Source: Pirellulaceae bacterium
GTDB taxonomy: Bacteria; Planctomycetota; Planctomycetia; Pirellulales; Pirellulaceae
Assembly (NCBI GenBank): GCA_026004775.1
Contig: BPJU01000019.1
Location: forward strand, 21,471-85,470
Direction of reading: 5' to 3'
DNA length: 64,000 nt
The notes under the pieces were generated by a model. The model was not told where the DNA came from, made no database searches, and saw only the letters and a list, made by a program, of their open reading frames with translations. Below, one piece after another: positions 28,801-36,407 of this stretch. Within the stretch, counting starts at the first letter, position 1. Every line of letters starts with the position of its first letter. The translations under genes were made by a program, and so were the position numbers.

Positions 28801-30299
28801 CCTCTCGTTCGTGCGGACTCCGCAAGTTCAGCGGGTGGAGGTAATACGTTAACCTGTTGCCGCGCTTCCTCAATCGAAACCCGCACGCGGTAAACGGCCG
28901 CCTTCGTGCCTTGGTTTTCCGAGACACGCTCGACCAATCCCGTTTCAACAAGCTCACCGTGCCATCCGTGCAGGGCGCTTCGACTAAACTGGAAAGCGCG
29001 GCGCGCTTCCGGCAGTGTGTATGCTTCGCTTCCAAACTTTTCGGCCAATTGCTCCAGCAGTCGAACAGCCGATGCAGACACGCGCCGCCCTAGCATGCGC
29101 CCCAGCGGTTCCGAGAGAAGCTCATAAGCCACGCCGTAATCCTCGACAGTAGCCTGAACGACGCCACCGCGAATGTCGCGTTGCCGTTGGTGGAGAAGTG
29201 CGACTGCCGCCGTCATGGCTAACAATTGTCCCGCCCCGCGCCGGATTTCGATGCGATTGGTCGGCAGCAAGTCGATTAACGCATCAGCGAAGGGCACTCT
29301 TACCCTCAATGGTTCGAGCAATCGTTGCAAAGCAAAATGTCGTTCCCGGATATTCGCAGCGTCCCCGCTCTGACAAGAGAACCGTTCCGCTAGCTTTTTC
29401 AGTACCTGTTTTGTCTGCGCCGCGCTTTCATTGGTGGTGACTAATATCATACGATTTAAGTCTTCGTCAAAAATTTGGTTCGTGTTCAACGTTGTCGATT
29501 CAACATAGGCAATTGGGCCTTTTTGATATACCGCCTCAGTTTGTGGGGCTTCGCCTTGGCGTGTTACTGTGACTAGCCGCGTCAGTTCCCCAGCCGACAG
29601 CAGTTCACGCAGTGCGCGAGTCACTTCCGCCTGATCATCGTCCTGGCGCCGAGAACGTTCGCCCGCCACGACAAACTTATGCCGTAATGAACCGGGTGGC
29701 ATGTAGTATAAAGCTGTCGTTGACATTGTCGTCGCGTTTACTGTCGCTTCTTTCGGGAATAAGGACGCAACTTTTTCGATAATGTAACTCTTGCCGCTAC
29801 TTGATGGTCCCTGTACAAGCACCGCCAACGGTTGCTCCAAAAGCCGACTTGTGCCGCAAAGATAGAGCGTCAGCGCCAAAGCTTCTTCTCCTGCAACGCC
29901 GATTGTCTCAATATCTTGTTTGATCTGCGAAATTAAATCGGGTGATTGTAACAGGGCTTGCGCCTCAGCGATCACGCGCTTGTCCATTTGCGACAACGCT
30001 TGGCGCGATTCGTCAAAAGAATCTGCGCATGCTTGTTGCTGTTGTTGCTGTAGCAGGCGCTCTTGGCGTTCATCGGTTTCGTTCGCCAGTCGTAGCAGAA
30101 ACTCATCATACTGTTTGAATAGCTCGTTGGCGTCAAGATTAAAACGCGCGGCAACTGTGGAAAAAAATTTGAGTCGTTGTGACGATTTCGCGACATTGAT
30201 GAAATCTTGAAAGTATTCGTCCGAACGCCATACTTCAACAAGCCGCGCGCCGTTTTTTTCTTGCGGGCCGACATCAAAGCGCAATCCGTTGTTCGTCAT
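28794..30299 (-). CDS. P-loop ATPase, probable replicative helicase-like protein of the element
   Basis: 501 residues from the ATG at 30299, which overlaps the primase stop (ATGA) and follows AAAGGAAA. Walker A GPSSSGKSYI at about residue 155-164, a Walker-B-like strand (GPIAYVESTTL), an Asn-rich sensor region (LVTTNESAAQT), and a winged-helix-like C-terminus (ARRAFQFSRSALHGWHGELVE). The N-terminus has a run of seven Gln. Its place directly after a TOPRIM primase suggests a loader or helicase for element replication. Base composition is clearly more AT-rich than its neighbours, which supports foreign origin. No frameshift seen. Exact family not recognised. Confidence 0.75.
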   Translation of the reverse strand: MTNNGLRFDVGPQEKNGARLVEVWRSDEYFQDFINVAKSSQRLKFFSTVAARFNLDANELFKQYDEFLLRLANETDERQERLLQQQQQQACADSFDESRQALSQMDKRVIAEAQALLQSPDLISQIKQDIETIGVAGEEALALTLYLCGTSRLLEQPLAVLVQGPSSSGKSYIIEKVASLFPKEATVNATTMSTTALYYMPPGSLRHKFVVAGERSRRQDDDQAEVTRALRELLSAGELTRLVTVTRQGEAPQTEAVYQKGPIAYVESTTLNTNQIFDEDLNRMILVTTNESAAQTKQVLKKLAERFSCQSGDAANIRERHFALQRLLEPLRVRVPFADALIDLLPTNRIEIRRGAGQLLAMTAAVALLHQRQRDIRGGVVQATVEDYGVAYELLSEPLGRMLGRRVSASAVRLLEQLAEKFGSEAYTLPEARRAFQFSRSALHGWHGELVETGLVERVSENQGTKAAVYRVRVSIEEARQQVNVLPPPAELAESARTRGG

Positions 30300-31330
30300 T
30301 TCGTTTTTCCTTTGTTCTGCAGCGCACGCCGCCAAGCTTGTCGCATAGCAATTGATTGCTTCGGCTGGTCGTGCGATAGCGAAACGTCGGCCGCGTTCGG
30401 CGCTTGATTCGGCCGATACTCGGGCAAGGCTTCTACGCTACGCAGCAACCACTCGCCCAAGTTTTCCGGCAGGGCCGCATCGCCAAGCGGAAGGCCACAC
30501 CATCTTTCACTCCGCAACACGTCAACAAGATCGCCGCCCGCCGGCAGTTCCGGGGCAAACGTTGCCAGATCGAGCACTCGGACGCTGGCAGCCCCCGCCG
30601 CACGCACGCAGTCGGCCGCGTCAAGGGCATAACGGCGCCCGGCAGTATCGTTGTCTGGGAGAACGACAACGTGCCGTCCGGCCAGTGGCCGCCAGTCGGT
30701 TAACCGCGCCGCCTGGGCGCCGCCGGCCGAAGTTGAAGCCAAAAGCCCGCATCGCTCGGGCCGCGTCGGCCGCCGGCTCGCCTTCCACCAGGAAGATTGG
30801 GCGATCCGCGGGGGCCGCCAGCAGCTCGGGCAATCGAAATAGCGGCCGAGGCGGCGGCATCGCTGTAAGTCGCCAACCAGTCGAACAGCGCGCGATCGGG
30901 CGGATTATTTTGCCGTCAGGGCAATTCCAACGAACGACGGCACCGACCACCTCCCCGGCCGCGTCGCGATAGGTCCAGCGTTTTACGGGCCTTCCAAATT
31001 TCCGGGATAGCCACTGTATCGCATCCCGCTCCGTCGGAAATGTTAGTCCACCTGAGCGGCTGCCGTCCGCGCGGGGCAATCTGCTCAGGCGTTTTCTATT
31101 TTCATCAGGCCACAAATCGCGCCACGACAGCCCTAGGACTTGCAGCACGTCGTGCGTCCGACAGCCCGCAAAGCATCGCAACAACACTTGTCCGTCCTTC
31201 CCCTCGCCCACTGCGAGGCTCGGCCGGACATCGTCATGCGATGGGCAACGCGCGATCCAACCCTTGCCGCTCCGTCGCGGTATGGCAGTCCGCTTTCAAG
31301 CCGCTGTAAGACAAAGTTAACTGGGTCCAT
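30296..31330 (-). pseudogene. TOPRIM-domain DNA primase of the element, with two frameshifts
   Basis: Start ATG at 31330 (MDPVNFVLQRLESGLPYRDG). After about 20 residues the frame must shift (one base missing near 31270) to continue as a zinc-binding domain with GKGWIARCPSHDD and, later, LLRCFAGC (a CHC2-type site). It continues to the TOPRIM start FLVEGEPAADAARAM. Near 30738 one extra base separates this from GLLASTSAGGAQAARL and the second TOPRIM motif LPDNDTAG. The C-terminus reads on to 30296 and overlaps the ATPase start by 4 bases. The domain order matches element- or phage-type primases. Intact in outline but not translatable as given. Confidence 0.82.
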
Positions 31331-31337
31331 ACGAAAC

Positions 31338-31781
31338 TTAACTCCCTTCGCAGCGTCGCCCACACCGCGGACAACTCCACGTGCGAACGCGCCGCCGTTG
31401 TCCTGGAACCCGCCGCAGCCAACAAACAGCAACCGGATACCGACAATTCCCACAGACGGACCGCCGCGCCTCGATCAAGGCGCTACCAAAACCGGTAACC
31501 ATTTCGTCCCACCAGAGCGGCGGCATAACGTCCGCCGGCCATCCAGCAAGCGGTTCGCGACCGAGTAATTGCAAAAGCTGCCACTTCAATTCGACCGCAC
31601 GTTCCATGATGGCCTGGGCCACCGGCGCGAAGGCGCCGCGCGGTAGGGTGATCACAATCCGGGCCGCGGTCCCGCGCCCAACTGGGCTAACCCGGCCGCC
31701 TGCCCCTTGAATGACCTCCAGCAGCTCGGCCGCCCCTAACCTGGCGATCGTTTCGACAATTGAATTACCGCTCCGCGTCAT
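31338..31781 (-). CDS. Small element protein with C-terminal zinc ribbon, unknown
   Basis: About 147 residues from the ATG at 31781 (MTRSGNSIVETIARLGAAE); the open frame extends to 31913 but that part overlaps the excisionase gene. The centre is amphipathic helical (AQAIMERAVELKWQLLQLLG). The C-terminus carries C-G-N-C-R, 22 residues, then C-P-R-C-G-R-R-C, a zinc ribbon. It lies just before the primase gene and just after the excisionase-like gene, so it may help replication or regulation. I recognise no family. Confidence 0.55.
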   Translation of the reverse strand: MTRSGNSIVETIARLGAAELLEVIQGAGGRVSPVGRGTAARIVITLPRGAFAPVAQAIMERAVELKWQLLQLLGREPLAGWPADVMPPLWWDEMVTGFGSALIEARRSVCGNCRYPVAVCWLRRVPGQRRRVRTWSCPRCGRRCEGS

Positions 31782-31984
31782 GCTGGCCAAACTCGCTTTG
31801 ATCGCAGCCGCCGGCCGAGCGCAAAAAATCCTCCAATGCAACTTGGGACCAGCCATTTTCCACGCGTGCCGGTTCGCACCGCGCGGATTCGGCCATTCCG
31901 CAACAGCTCCCACATGGAACGCTCCGACAACCCAAGTACTTGTGCAGCTTCCCGCAAGCTATAAGCAAGACGCTCGGTACTCAT
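31765..31984 (-). pseudogene. Excisionase-like MerR/AlpA-type HTH protein, one frameshift
   Basis: ATG at 31984 with GGAAAGGG 6 bases upstream. MSTERLAYSLREAAQVLGLS is the start of an excisionase-type winged helix, continuing SERSMWELLRNGRIRAVRTG and KWLVP. At that point (about 31838) the frame must shift by one base to reach the expected wing/helix VALEDFLRSAGG, ending at 31765. Without the shift the product is 68 residues with an unrelated tail. Such proteins direct excision or regulate the element. Confidence 0.7.
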
Positions 31985-32011
31985 AAAAAGCCCTTTCCAA
32001 CAACGCTTTTG

Positions 32012-32042
32012 TTAGTACCGAGCGCATTGAAAAAAACGTCAA
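32012..32042 (-). promoter_or_regulatory. Candidate promoter for the excisionase/primase gene set
   Basis: On the minus strand TTGACG (32037-32042) and TACTAA (32012-32017) are separated by 19 bases that include a T7 run, and lie about 28 bases before the excisionase start. Spacing is slightly long, so this is tentative. Confidence 0.35.
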
Positions 32043-32138
32043 GCTTCAACGTTGATTGAGCGCCGGAAATTACGGCAGCGGCACGAGTTTATGGCAAAAG
32101 AATTTTGCGATGAGGCGTTGAATTTCCGTTGAATTTCA

Positions 32139-32444
32139 TCAACGAACGTCGAATTGGTTTTCCTCGTTGTCGTCGTCGTCGTCGTTTTCGATAATGCCGT
32201 CGACGGTTCTATCAACACCGTCGACGGCCACGTAGCCGCGATGAATTTTCGCGTTGCATGTCTCGATTTTGCGACGCGCCATGCGCCACGAATCACATTT
32301 TGACAACGTTGAAGGGTGAACCCCGACCAACTTTGCTACCTCGCGGTCCGACAAATTCGGATTCTGCGCTTTGAGTTTCATGGCTTGCGGCAACCACGGC
32401 TTGCGCTTGCGGACGTTCACCGCGTTATCGTTGGATGATGTCAT
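32139..32444 (-). CDS. Small HTH DNA-binding protein of the element
   Basis: 101 residues from the ATG at 32444. A helix-turn-helix of the resolvase/transposase type is visible (LKAQNPNLSDREVAKLVGVH, then PSTLSKCDSWRMARRK). The C-terminus is very acidic (ENDDDDDNEENQ). The frame stays open to 32645, and an ATG at 32540 (MWKLEYATLALWAARWVDKL) with GGAA 8 bases upstream is an alternative start that would overlap the neighbouring gene by 56 bases. Likely a repressor or copy-control protein; inferred only. Confidence 0.6.
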   Translation of the reverse strand: MTSSNDNAVNVRKRKPWLPQAMKLKAQNPNLSDREVAKLVGVHPSTLSKCDSWRMARRKIETCNAKIHRGYVAVDGVDRTVDGIIENDDDDDNEENQFDVR

Positions 32445-32484
32445 AGCACCCGTGGTAACTTCGTTGTGCAGTTCACGGTCCAGC

Positions 32485-32931
32485 TTATCCACCCACCGCG
32501 CAGCCCATAGTGCTAGGGTGGCATACTCTAACTTCCACATGCTGTAAGTTCCATACAAAACCACGGTAGTAAACCTTGGGATGCACCGACCAGTCGCCCG
32601 ATATTTTTTCGACAACAACAGCATCGTTATCGACGTAGCGGACAAACTCTGGCTGGGTTGCGGGCTCCTGCAGCTTCACAACACCCAGCGTCGCAAAGGG
32701 GTTCCATGGATTGTCGATTGCCAATCGACCGAGCAATTCTACACCCCGTAGCGCGACCAGACGGCCGTCGAATCTGAAAAACGCATCAAGCGGCGGCAAT
32801 TCCAGTGTGCTGGCCGCTGCCTCTTCAATATCAAAGACCGACTGCACAAACCATTGTGCGGGTACGTCGTGCCGGAAGTTGATCGCGTCAGCCAATTGAC
32901 GAAACAAGAAACGTAGAGTATCCTTACTCAT
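32485..32931 (-). CDS. Unknown element protein
   Basis: 148 residues. Strong ribosome site (GAGGGGA 6-7 bases before the ATG). The text is protein-like (MSKDTLRFLFRQLADAINFR; LDAFFRFDGRLVALRGVELL; WNPFATLGVVKLQEP) with a mixed alpha/beta look, but I recognise no family. The last 20 residues (HVEVRVCHPSTMGCAVGG) look less natural than the parallel frame (SMWKLEYATLALWAARW), so the true C-terminus may be lost by another frameshift. First gene of the element's minus-strand block. Confidence 0.6.
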   Translation of the reverse strand: MSKDTLRFLFRQLADAINFRHDVPAQWFVQSVFDIEEAAASTLELPPLDAFFRFDGRLVALRGVELLGRLAIDNPWNPFATLGVVKLQEPATQPEFVRYVDNDAVVVEKISGDWSVHPKVYYRGFVWNLQHVEVRVCHPSTMGCAVGG

Positions 32932-34327
32932 ACACAGTCCCCTCGATTTGTGTCGCTTGCCGCGGTCACGGACGCCGCGGTTTTTTCTTTCCTACGCTTC
33001 TAATTTCGCTTTCTCCGTTGCTTGCAATGGGTCAAACTACCACGCGCCGCTACCACGCTTCGACGTTTGTAGATTCTGTCACACAACCAACGTCCGCCAC
33101 TGGTACCGCTTTGAGTCGGCCGCCTGGGGCGCAACCGGCTGGCGCCTCCCCGGGCCACGGGCGCAGCCGCCCCGGGCCGTTGGCCACGCCGCGCCCCGCC
33201 GGCCACAGCCTCTTGCCACAGCCGGCCACCACCAGGCAAGCCCGCGAGCCGCTGCCGACCACCCACCACCACCAGGCAGTCGCCACGCGGGGCCGCATCG
33301 AGTCGCCCGTCAGGCATTCGCCCCGGCCACCAGTCCCCGCGGGCGCCGCCTCCCCGGGGGCGCTTCCCCTGGCGGCTGCCTCCCCCGGCTGCTCCGGGCC
33401 GCCCCCGGCCACCTCCCCCGGTCTGCCTGGTCGGCCGCCTCCCCCTGGCCAGCCGTTGCCCCCGGCCGCTTCCTTCACCAGGGTTGCCGGGCCGCCTTGC
33501 CCCCTGCCCGCGGACGGCAACCGCGCGGGTGCGCGGAACCGCGCGGAACGGGCATCCGCGCACTTAAACGCTTGCGACGCAACAACTTAAGTTAGGTGCG
33601 CGGGTGCGCGGGCCACCTGGGGAACCGGGGCGTGCCTCCCCGCCGCGCGCTACCGCGCCGGCTGGTCGGCTAAGGGGGAGGGAGCTTTGACGTTGCCACC
33701 ACGGGGTCGCCCCGGGGCAGCACGTTGACGTTGCCACGCGGGGCCGACAGTTCGCCCGGGCCGCATCGAGCCGCTGCCCTAGGCCGCCCGGGGCGACAAG
33801 CTCAAGCCGCCAACGCCACCGGGCCACAGCCGCCCGGGCGTCCACCACCGCGGGCGCTCCTAGATACCGACAGAACGTTAGGGGGGGTTGACTACGAAAA
33901 GACCAAGCCCCTGGCGTGCCCCAGGATTTGCGCCGACGGGCTTGGACGGCTTCCGAGTCGTCCAACCGCCAAAACGCAATACGGGCCATTCTGTGCGTTT
34001 TAACGGGGTTTGTAGACGCTACGAAACTGTGCCAAAACGGCTACCCCGGGGAATTTTTGCTGCGGTTCCCCGAATGGTCACCGGCAGGGGGCGGGTGATT
34101 TTGCCATACCCCGGGGTTGGCCGTACCCCCGGGGAGCACTTCCCGGATGCGGGCCGCGGGGCGGAAGTCGGCCGCCGAAAGGCGTGAGTCTACGTTAACG
34201 GGGCCGCCGCCAGGCGTTTTTCCGCCGGGCTGATGTTGCGTTCGAAAAGACGCGGCGCGATTGATTCCTGGGGGCGGAAGTCGGCTGCGTTGGTTGACAA
34301 GCTACGTTGGGCGGCATACCGCCGCGG
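32932..34327. other. Gene-poor, partly extremely GC-rich right arm of the element
   Basis: About 1.4 kb with no credible gene. From 33110 to 33560 the sequence is almost pure G/C with CCTCCCCGG- and GCCGCC-type words repeated, giving long but low-complexity open frames on several strands. At 33687 and 33726 the words TTGACGTTGCCAC recur. From 33890 to 34190 the composition returns to normal but no frame has a ribosome site. Confidence 0.6.
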
Positions 34328-34522
34328 TTACCGCGCTTCGACGCCGACGCCGCCGGCAGCCATCCGTTGTGCTATGCGTACCAGCTCCGCCTGGTCGTCG
34401 CTGGATAACAGCCGCCACAGCCGCGCCAGCACCTGCCAAAGCGCGTCGTCGCGCGCAAAGTGCGCCGGATTTTGCGCCGCCCTATTGCAAACTATGCGTT
34501 TTTCCCGATAATTATCGCGGGT
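34328..34522 (-). pseudogene. Detached 64-residue C-terminal tail of the integrase (joined only in the excised circle)
   Basis: Entering the element from the attR copy on the minus strand, the frame reads WAHEDSN across the site, exactly as in the integrase, then 64 element-encoded residues up to a stop at 34328 (for example DDALWQVLARLWRLLSSDDQ, then AELVRIAQRMAAGG). The frame offset between the two sites (7797) is a multiple of three. In the circular form this tail would be continuous with the integrase; after integration it has no start of its own apart from upstream chromosomal sequence. Confidence 0.7.
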
Positions 34523-34545
34523 GTTCGAATCTTCGTGCGCCCATT
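34523..34545. other. attR (right attachment site)
   Basis: A 23-bp exact copy of the tRNA-Ile 3' end at 26726-26748. It is followed by 45 bases and then tRNA-Ala. It has lost the rest of the tRNA, so it marks the element's right boundary. Confidence 0.92.
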
Positions 34546-34590
34546 GGCGGCTGGTAGAGGTTGGGTGGCTCGTCTGGGGAATTCGTTGCC

Positions 34591-34663
34591 GGGGCGGTAG
34601 CTCAGTTGGGAGAGCGCCGGCTTTGCAAGCCGGAGGTCGAGGGTTCAAGTCCCTTCCGCTCCA
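34591..34663 (+). tRNA. tRNA-Ala (anticodon TGC)
   Basis: A 73-base cloverleaf: acceptor GGGGCGG with CCGCTCC, D-arm GCTC/GAGC, anticodon stem CCGGC/GCCGG with loop TTTGCAA, and a T-arm with loop TTCAAGT. CCA is not encoded. It lies 45 bases after attR and was presumably the neighbour of tRNA-Ile before the insertion. Confidence 0.96.
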
Positions 34664-35168
34664 TTGGTGGCTTGTAGTATGGCCGTTTCGAGCATCTGGG
34701 GCATGGGTAACGCTGGTTACCGCTGGTGACTAGCGTGTGTTGCCCAGCTCAGACTTGCACGCCGTAAGATCTTTTTTTCCTTGCGAGCGACGACTTCTGA
34801 GCCCAGCGCCTTGTCTAACCTTACTGATTATGCCGATCGCATCACGGGTACGACCGTGATTCAAACTGCGCAAACGGCGACGGCGACTGCGGATTCGATG
34901 ATCCACCCGGCTCAGACTGGTCGATGCCGACAAAGAATTCCGCAGGAAGCGGAGTGCGAACCGAGTCGGCGCGGTACCTGCCGGTCGGGTATCCGAGGGC
35001 AAGGAGGCCCTCGCCAAGCGCCGCATGCTGTCGGCACGTTCCGCTCTGTTCCTGTTGCTTTTGGGCCGTCCAAGCGACGATTCTGGGACGAACATGCAGG
35101 TGAACCACTCGGGCCAGGCAGCACATTGCGCCGGATGGATCGGCTACGGCGGCCGCTTGGTCGCTCAG
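34664..35168. other. Intergenic region upstream of the exbB-type gene
   Basis: About 500 bases. A short hairpin (GGTAAC...GTTACC near 34706) and a T-rich stretch at about 34771-34778 follow tRNA-Ala and may end its transcript. The remaining open frames on both strands lack ribosome sites and family features. Promoter of the ExbB gene not identified. Confidence 0.45.
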
Positions 35169-35927
35169 ATGCGTAGCTACTTCCTTTGGGCTTTCGTGCT
35201 TTGGATCGGGACTGCGCCCCTGTACGCGGCTCCACCCGACGCGCCGGCCACCATTCCCACCCGCAATTTGTTGGCGATTCTCAGAGACGGGGGTGTTCTG
35301 ATGGTGCCCATCGGTGCCTGCTCGTGCGCCCTGGGCGTTTTTCTCCTGGAGCGGTTCTTTAGTTTGCGACGCTCTCGCGTGATCCCCAAACCCTTCGTGC
35401 AGCGGTTCTTGCAGCAGATGCAGGAGGGCCAATTGGACCGTGCCAGCGCCTTGGCACTTTGTCAAGAAAACCAAAGTCCCGTGGCGGAGGTTTTTGCTGC
35501 TGCGGTGAAAAAATGGGGCAAACCCGCCGTCGAAGTTGAACAAGCTGTCATCGACGAAGGGGAGCGCGTGGCCTGCCGGCTGCGCCGCTACCTGCGGGTG
35601 TTTCATTTCGTGGCCACCGTCACGCCGCTGTTGGGGCTGCTAGGCACGGTACTCGGCATGATCCAGGCGTTTAATGTGCTTGCCACCAGCGACGCTGCCG
35701 GCCGAGCTCAGTTGTTGGCTGGCGGAATCGGTCAAGCCCTGATCACCACGGCAGCCGGGCTGTCGGTCGCCATTCCGGCTCTGACCGCTTATTCGTGGTT
35801 CGTGGCCAAAGTCGATCGATTGGTGGTCGAGATCGATGCGCTGGCCCAACAGGTGGTTGACTGTGTGGCCGTGGAGAATCTGTCCAGCGGCCGAAACGAG
35901 AGGGACGCGACACGCCGCGCCGCGTGA
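35169..35927 (+). CDS. exbB: ExbB/TolQ/MotA-family proton channel protein
   Basis: I use the ATG at 35169 because it begins a signal peptide (MRSYFLWAFVLWIGTAPLYA); the open frame goes back to 35025. About 252 residues. Membrane helices at about 45-65 (MVPIGACSCALGVFLLERFF), 145-170 and 180-205. The family core is clear: FHFVATVTPLLGLLGTVLGM and GGIGQALITTAAGLSVAIPA. With ExbD it uses the proton gradient to drive a TonB-like partner. The next gene, 33 bases away, is ExbD, and the third is a candidate transducer. The N-terminal signal peptide and periplasmic stretch are typical of the longer ExbB type found in planctomycetes. Confidence 0.9.
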   Translation: MRSYFLWAFVLWIGTAPLYAAPPDAPATIPTRNLLAILRDGGVLMVPIGACSCALGVFLLERFFSLRRSRVIPKPFVQRFLQQMQEGQLDRASALALCQENQSPVAEVFAAAVKKWGKPAVEVEQAVIDEGERVACRLRRYLRVFHFVATVTPLLGLLGTVLGMIQAFNVLATSDAAGRAQLLAGGIGQALITTAAGLSVAIPALTAYSWFVAKVDRLVVEIDALAQQVVDCVAVENLSSGRNERDATRRAA

Positions 35928-35960
35928 TCGTGTACCGTCGCTGGCAAGGAGCATACGCAG

Positions 35961-36407
35961 ATGCCCTTGAAAACCTCGCATGATGAGCTGCCGGCGGTCA
36001 ATTTGACGTCGCTGATCGATGTACTCTTCCTGCTGATCATTTTTTTTATGGCCGGATCGAGCTTCGAGTGGGAGCAGAATCTGCCCGTCGATCTTCCTCA
36101 AGTTCCGAGCACCGCAACTACCACCCCCCATTCTCACGGGCACCTGATTTACATCGACTCCAGCGGTACGATCTGGCTGGATGGCTCAGTGGTCCCCGGC
36201 GAGAAACTCGCCGAGCGACTCGTAGCCATACGCGAATCGACGGCCGGTGCGCGAGTGACGATTCGCGGCGACTCCCAGTGCCCACTGCAAAGCTTGGCCG
36301 TGGTACTCAGCGCATGCCGCCAAGCCGGCATCGAGCAGACCGGTTTGGCCGTCCGTCCTTTGTCGGTGGCTCATCAGCGGGAAGCTTCGGAACTTCGCAT
36401 GCGATGA
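35961..36407 (+). CDS. exbD: ExbD/TolR-family biopolymer transport protein
   Basis: 148 residues after AAGGAG. One N-terminal membrane helix (LTSLIDVLFLLIIFFMAG) carries the proton-relay Asp at position 20. The periplasmic part (about 45-148) holds the ExbD fold: HLIYIDSSGTIWLDG, RESTAGARVTIRGDSQCPLQ. It works with ExbB to energise an outer-membrane-spanning partner. Its stop overlaps the start of the next gene by 4 bases (ATGA). Confidence 0.92.
   Translation: MPLKTSHDELPAVNLTSLIDVLFLLIIFFMAGSSFEWEQNLPVDLPQVPSTATTTPHSHGHLIYIDSSGTIWLDGSVVPGEKLAERLVAIRESTAGARVTIRGDSQCPLQSLAVVLSACRQAGIEQTGLAVRPLSVAHQREASELRMR

Larger units (their letters stand above)
26726..34545. mobile_element. 7.8 kb integrated element in tRNA-Ile, bounded by 23-bp direct repeats
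   Basis: A 23-bp sequence covering the 3' end of tRNA-Ile (26726-26748) is repeated exactly at 34523-34545. Between the copies lie, all on the minus strand: tyrosine integrase next to the tRNA, a zinc-ribbon protein, a P-loop ATPase, a TOPRIM primase, a small zinc-binding protein, an excisionase-like HTH protein, an HTH protein and one unknown. This is the order of a phage-satellite-like or integrative replicon. Without it, tRNA-Ile and tRNA-Ala would lie 45 bases apart. Four genes have frameshifts, so it may be decaying. No capsid, tail or conjugation genes are seen. Confidence 0.9.

Noticed and set aside
33018..33590. 190-residue Pro/Ala-rich frame in the GC-rich block
   Set aside because: Low-complexity product of extreme GC content; comparable open frames exist on both strands and none has a ribosome site.
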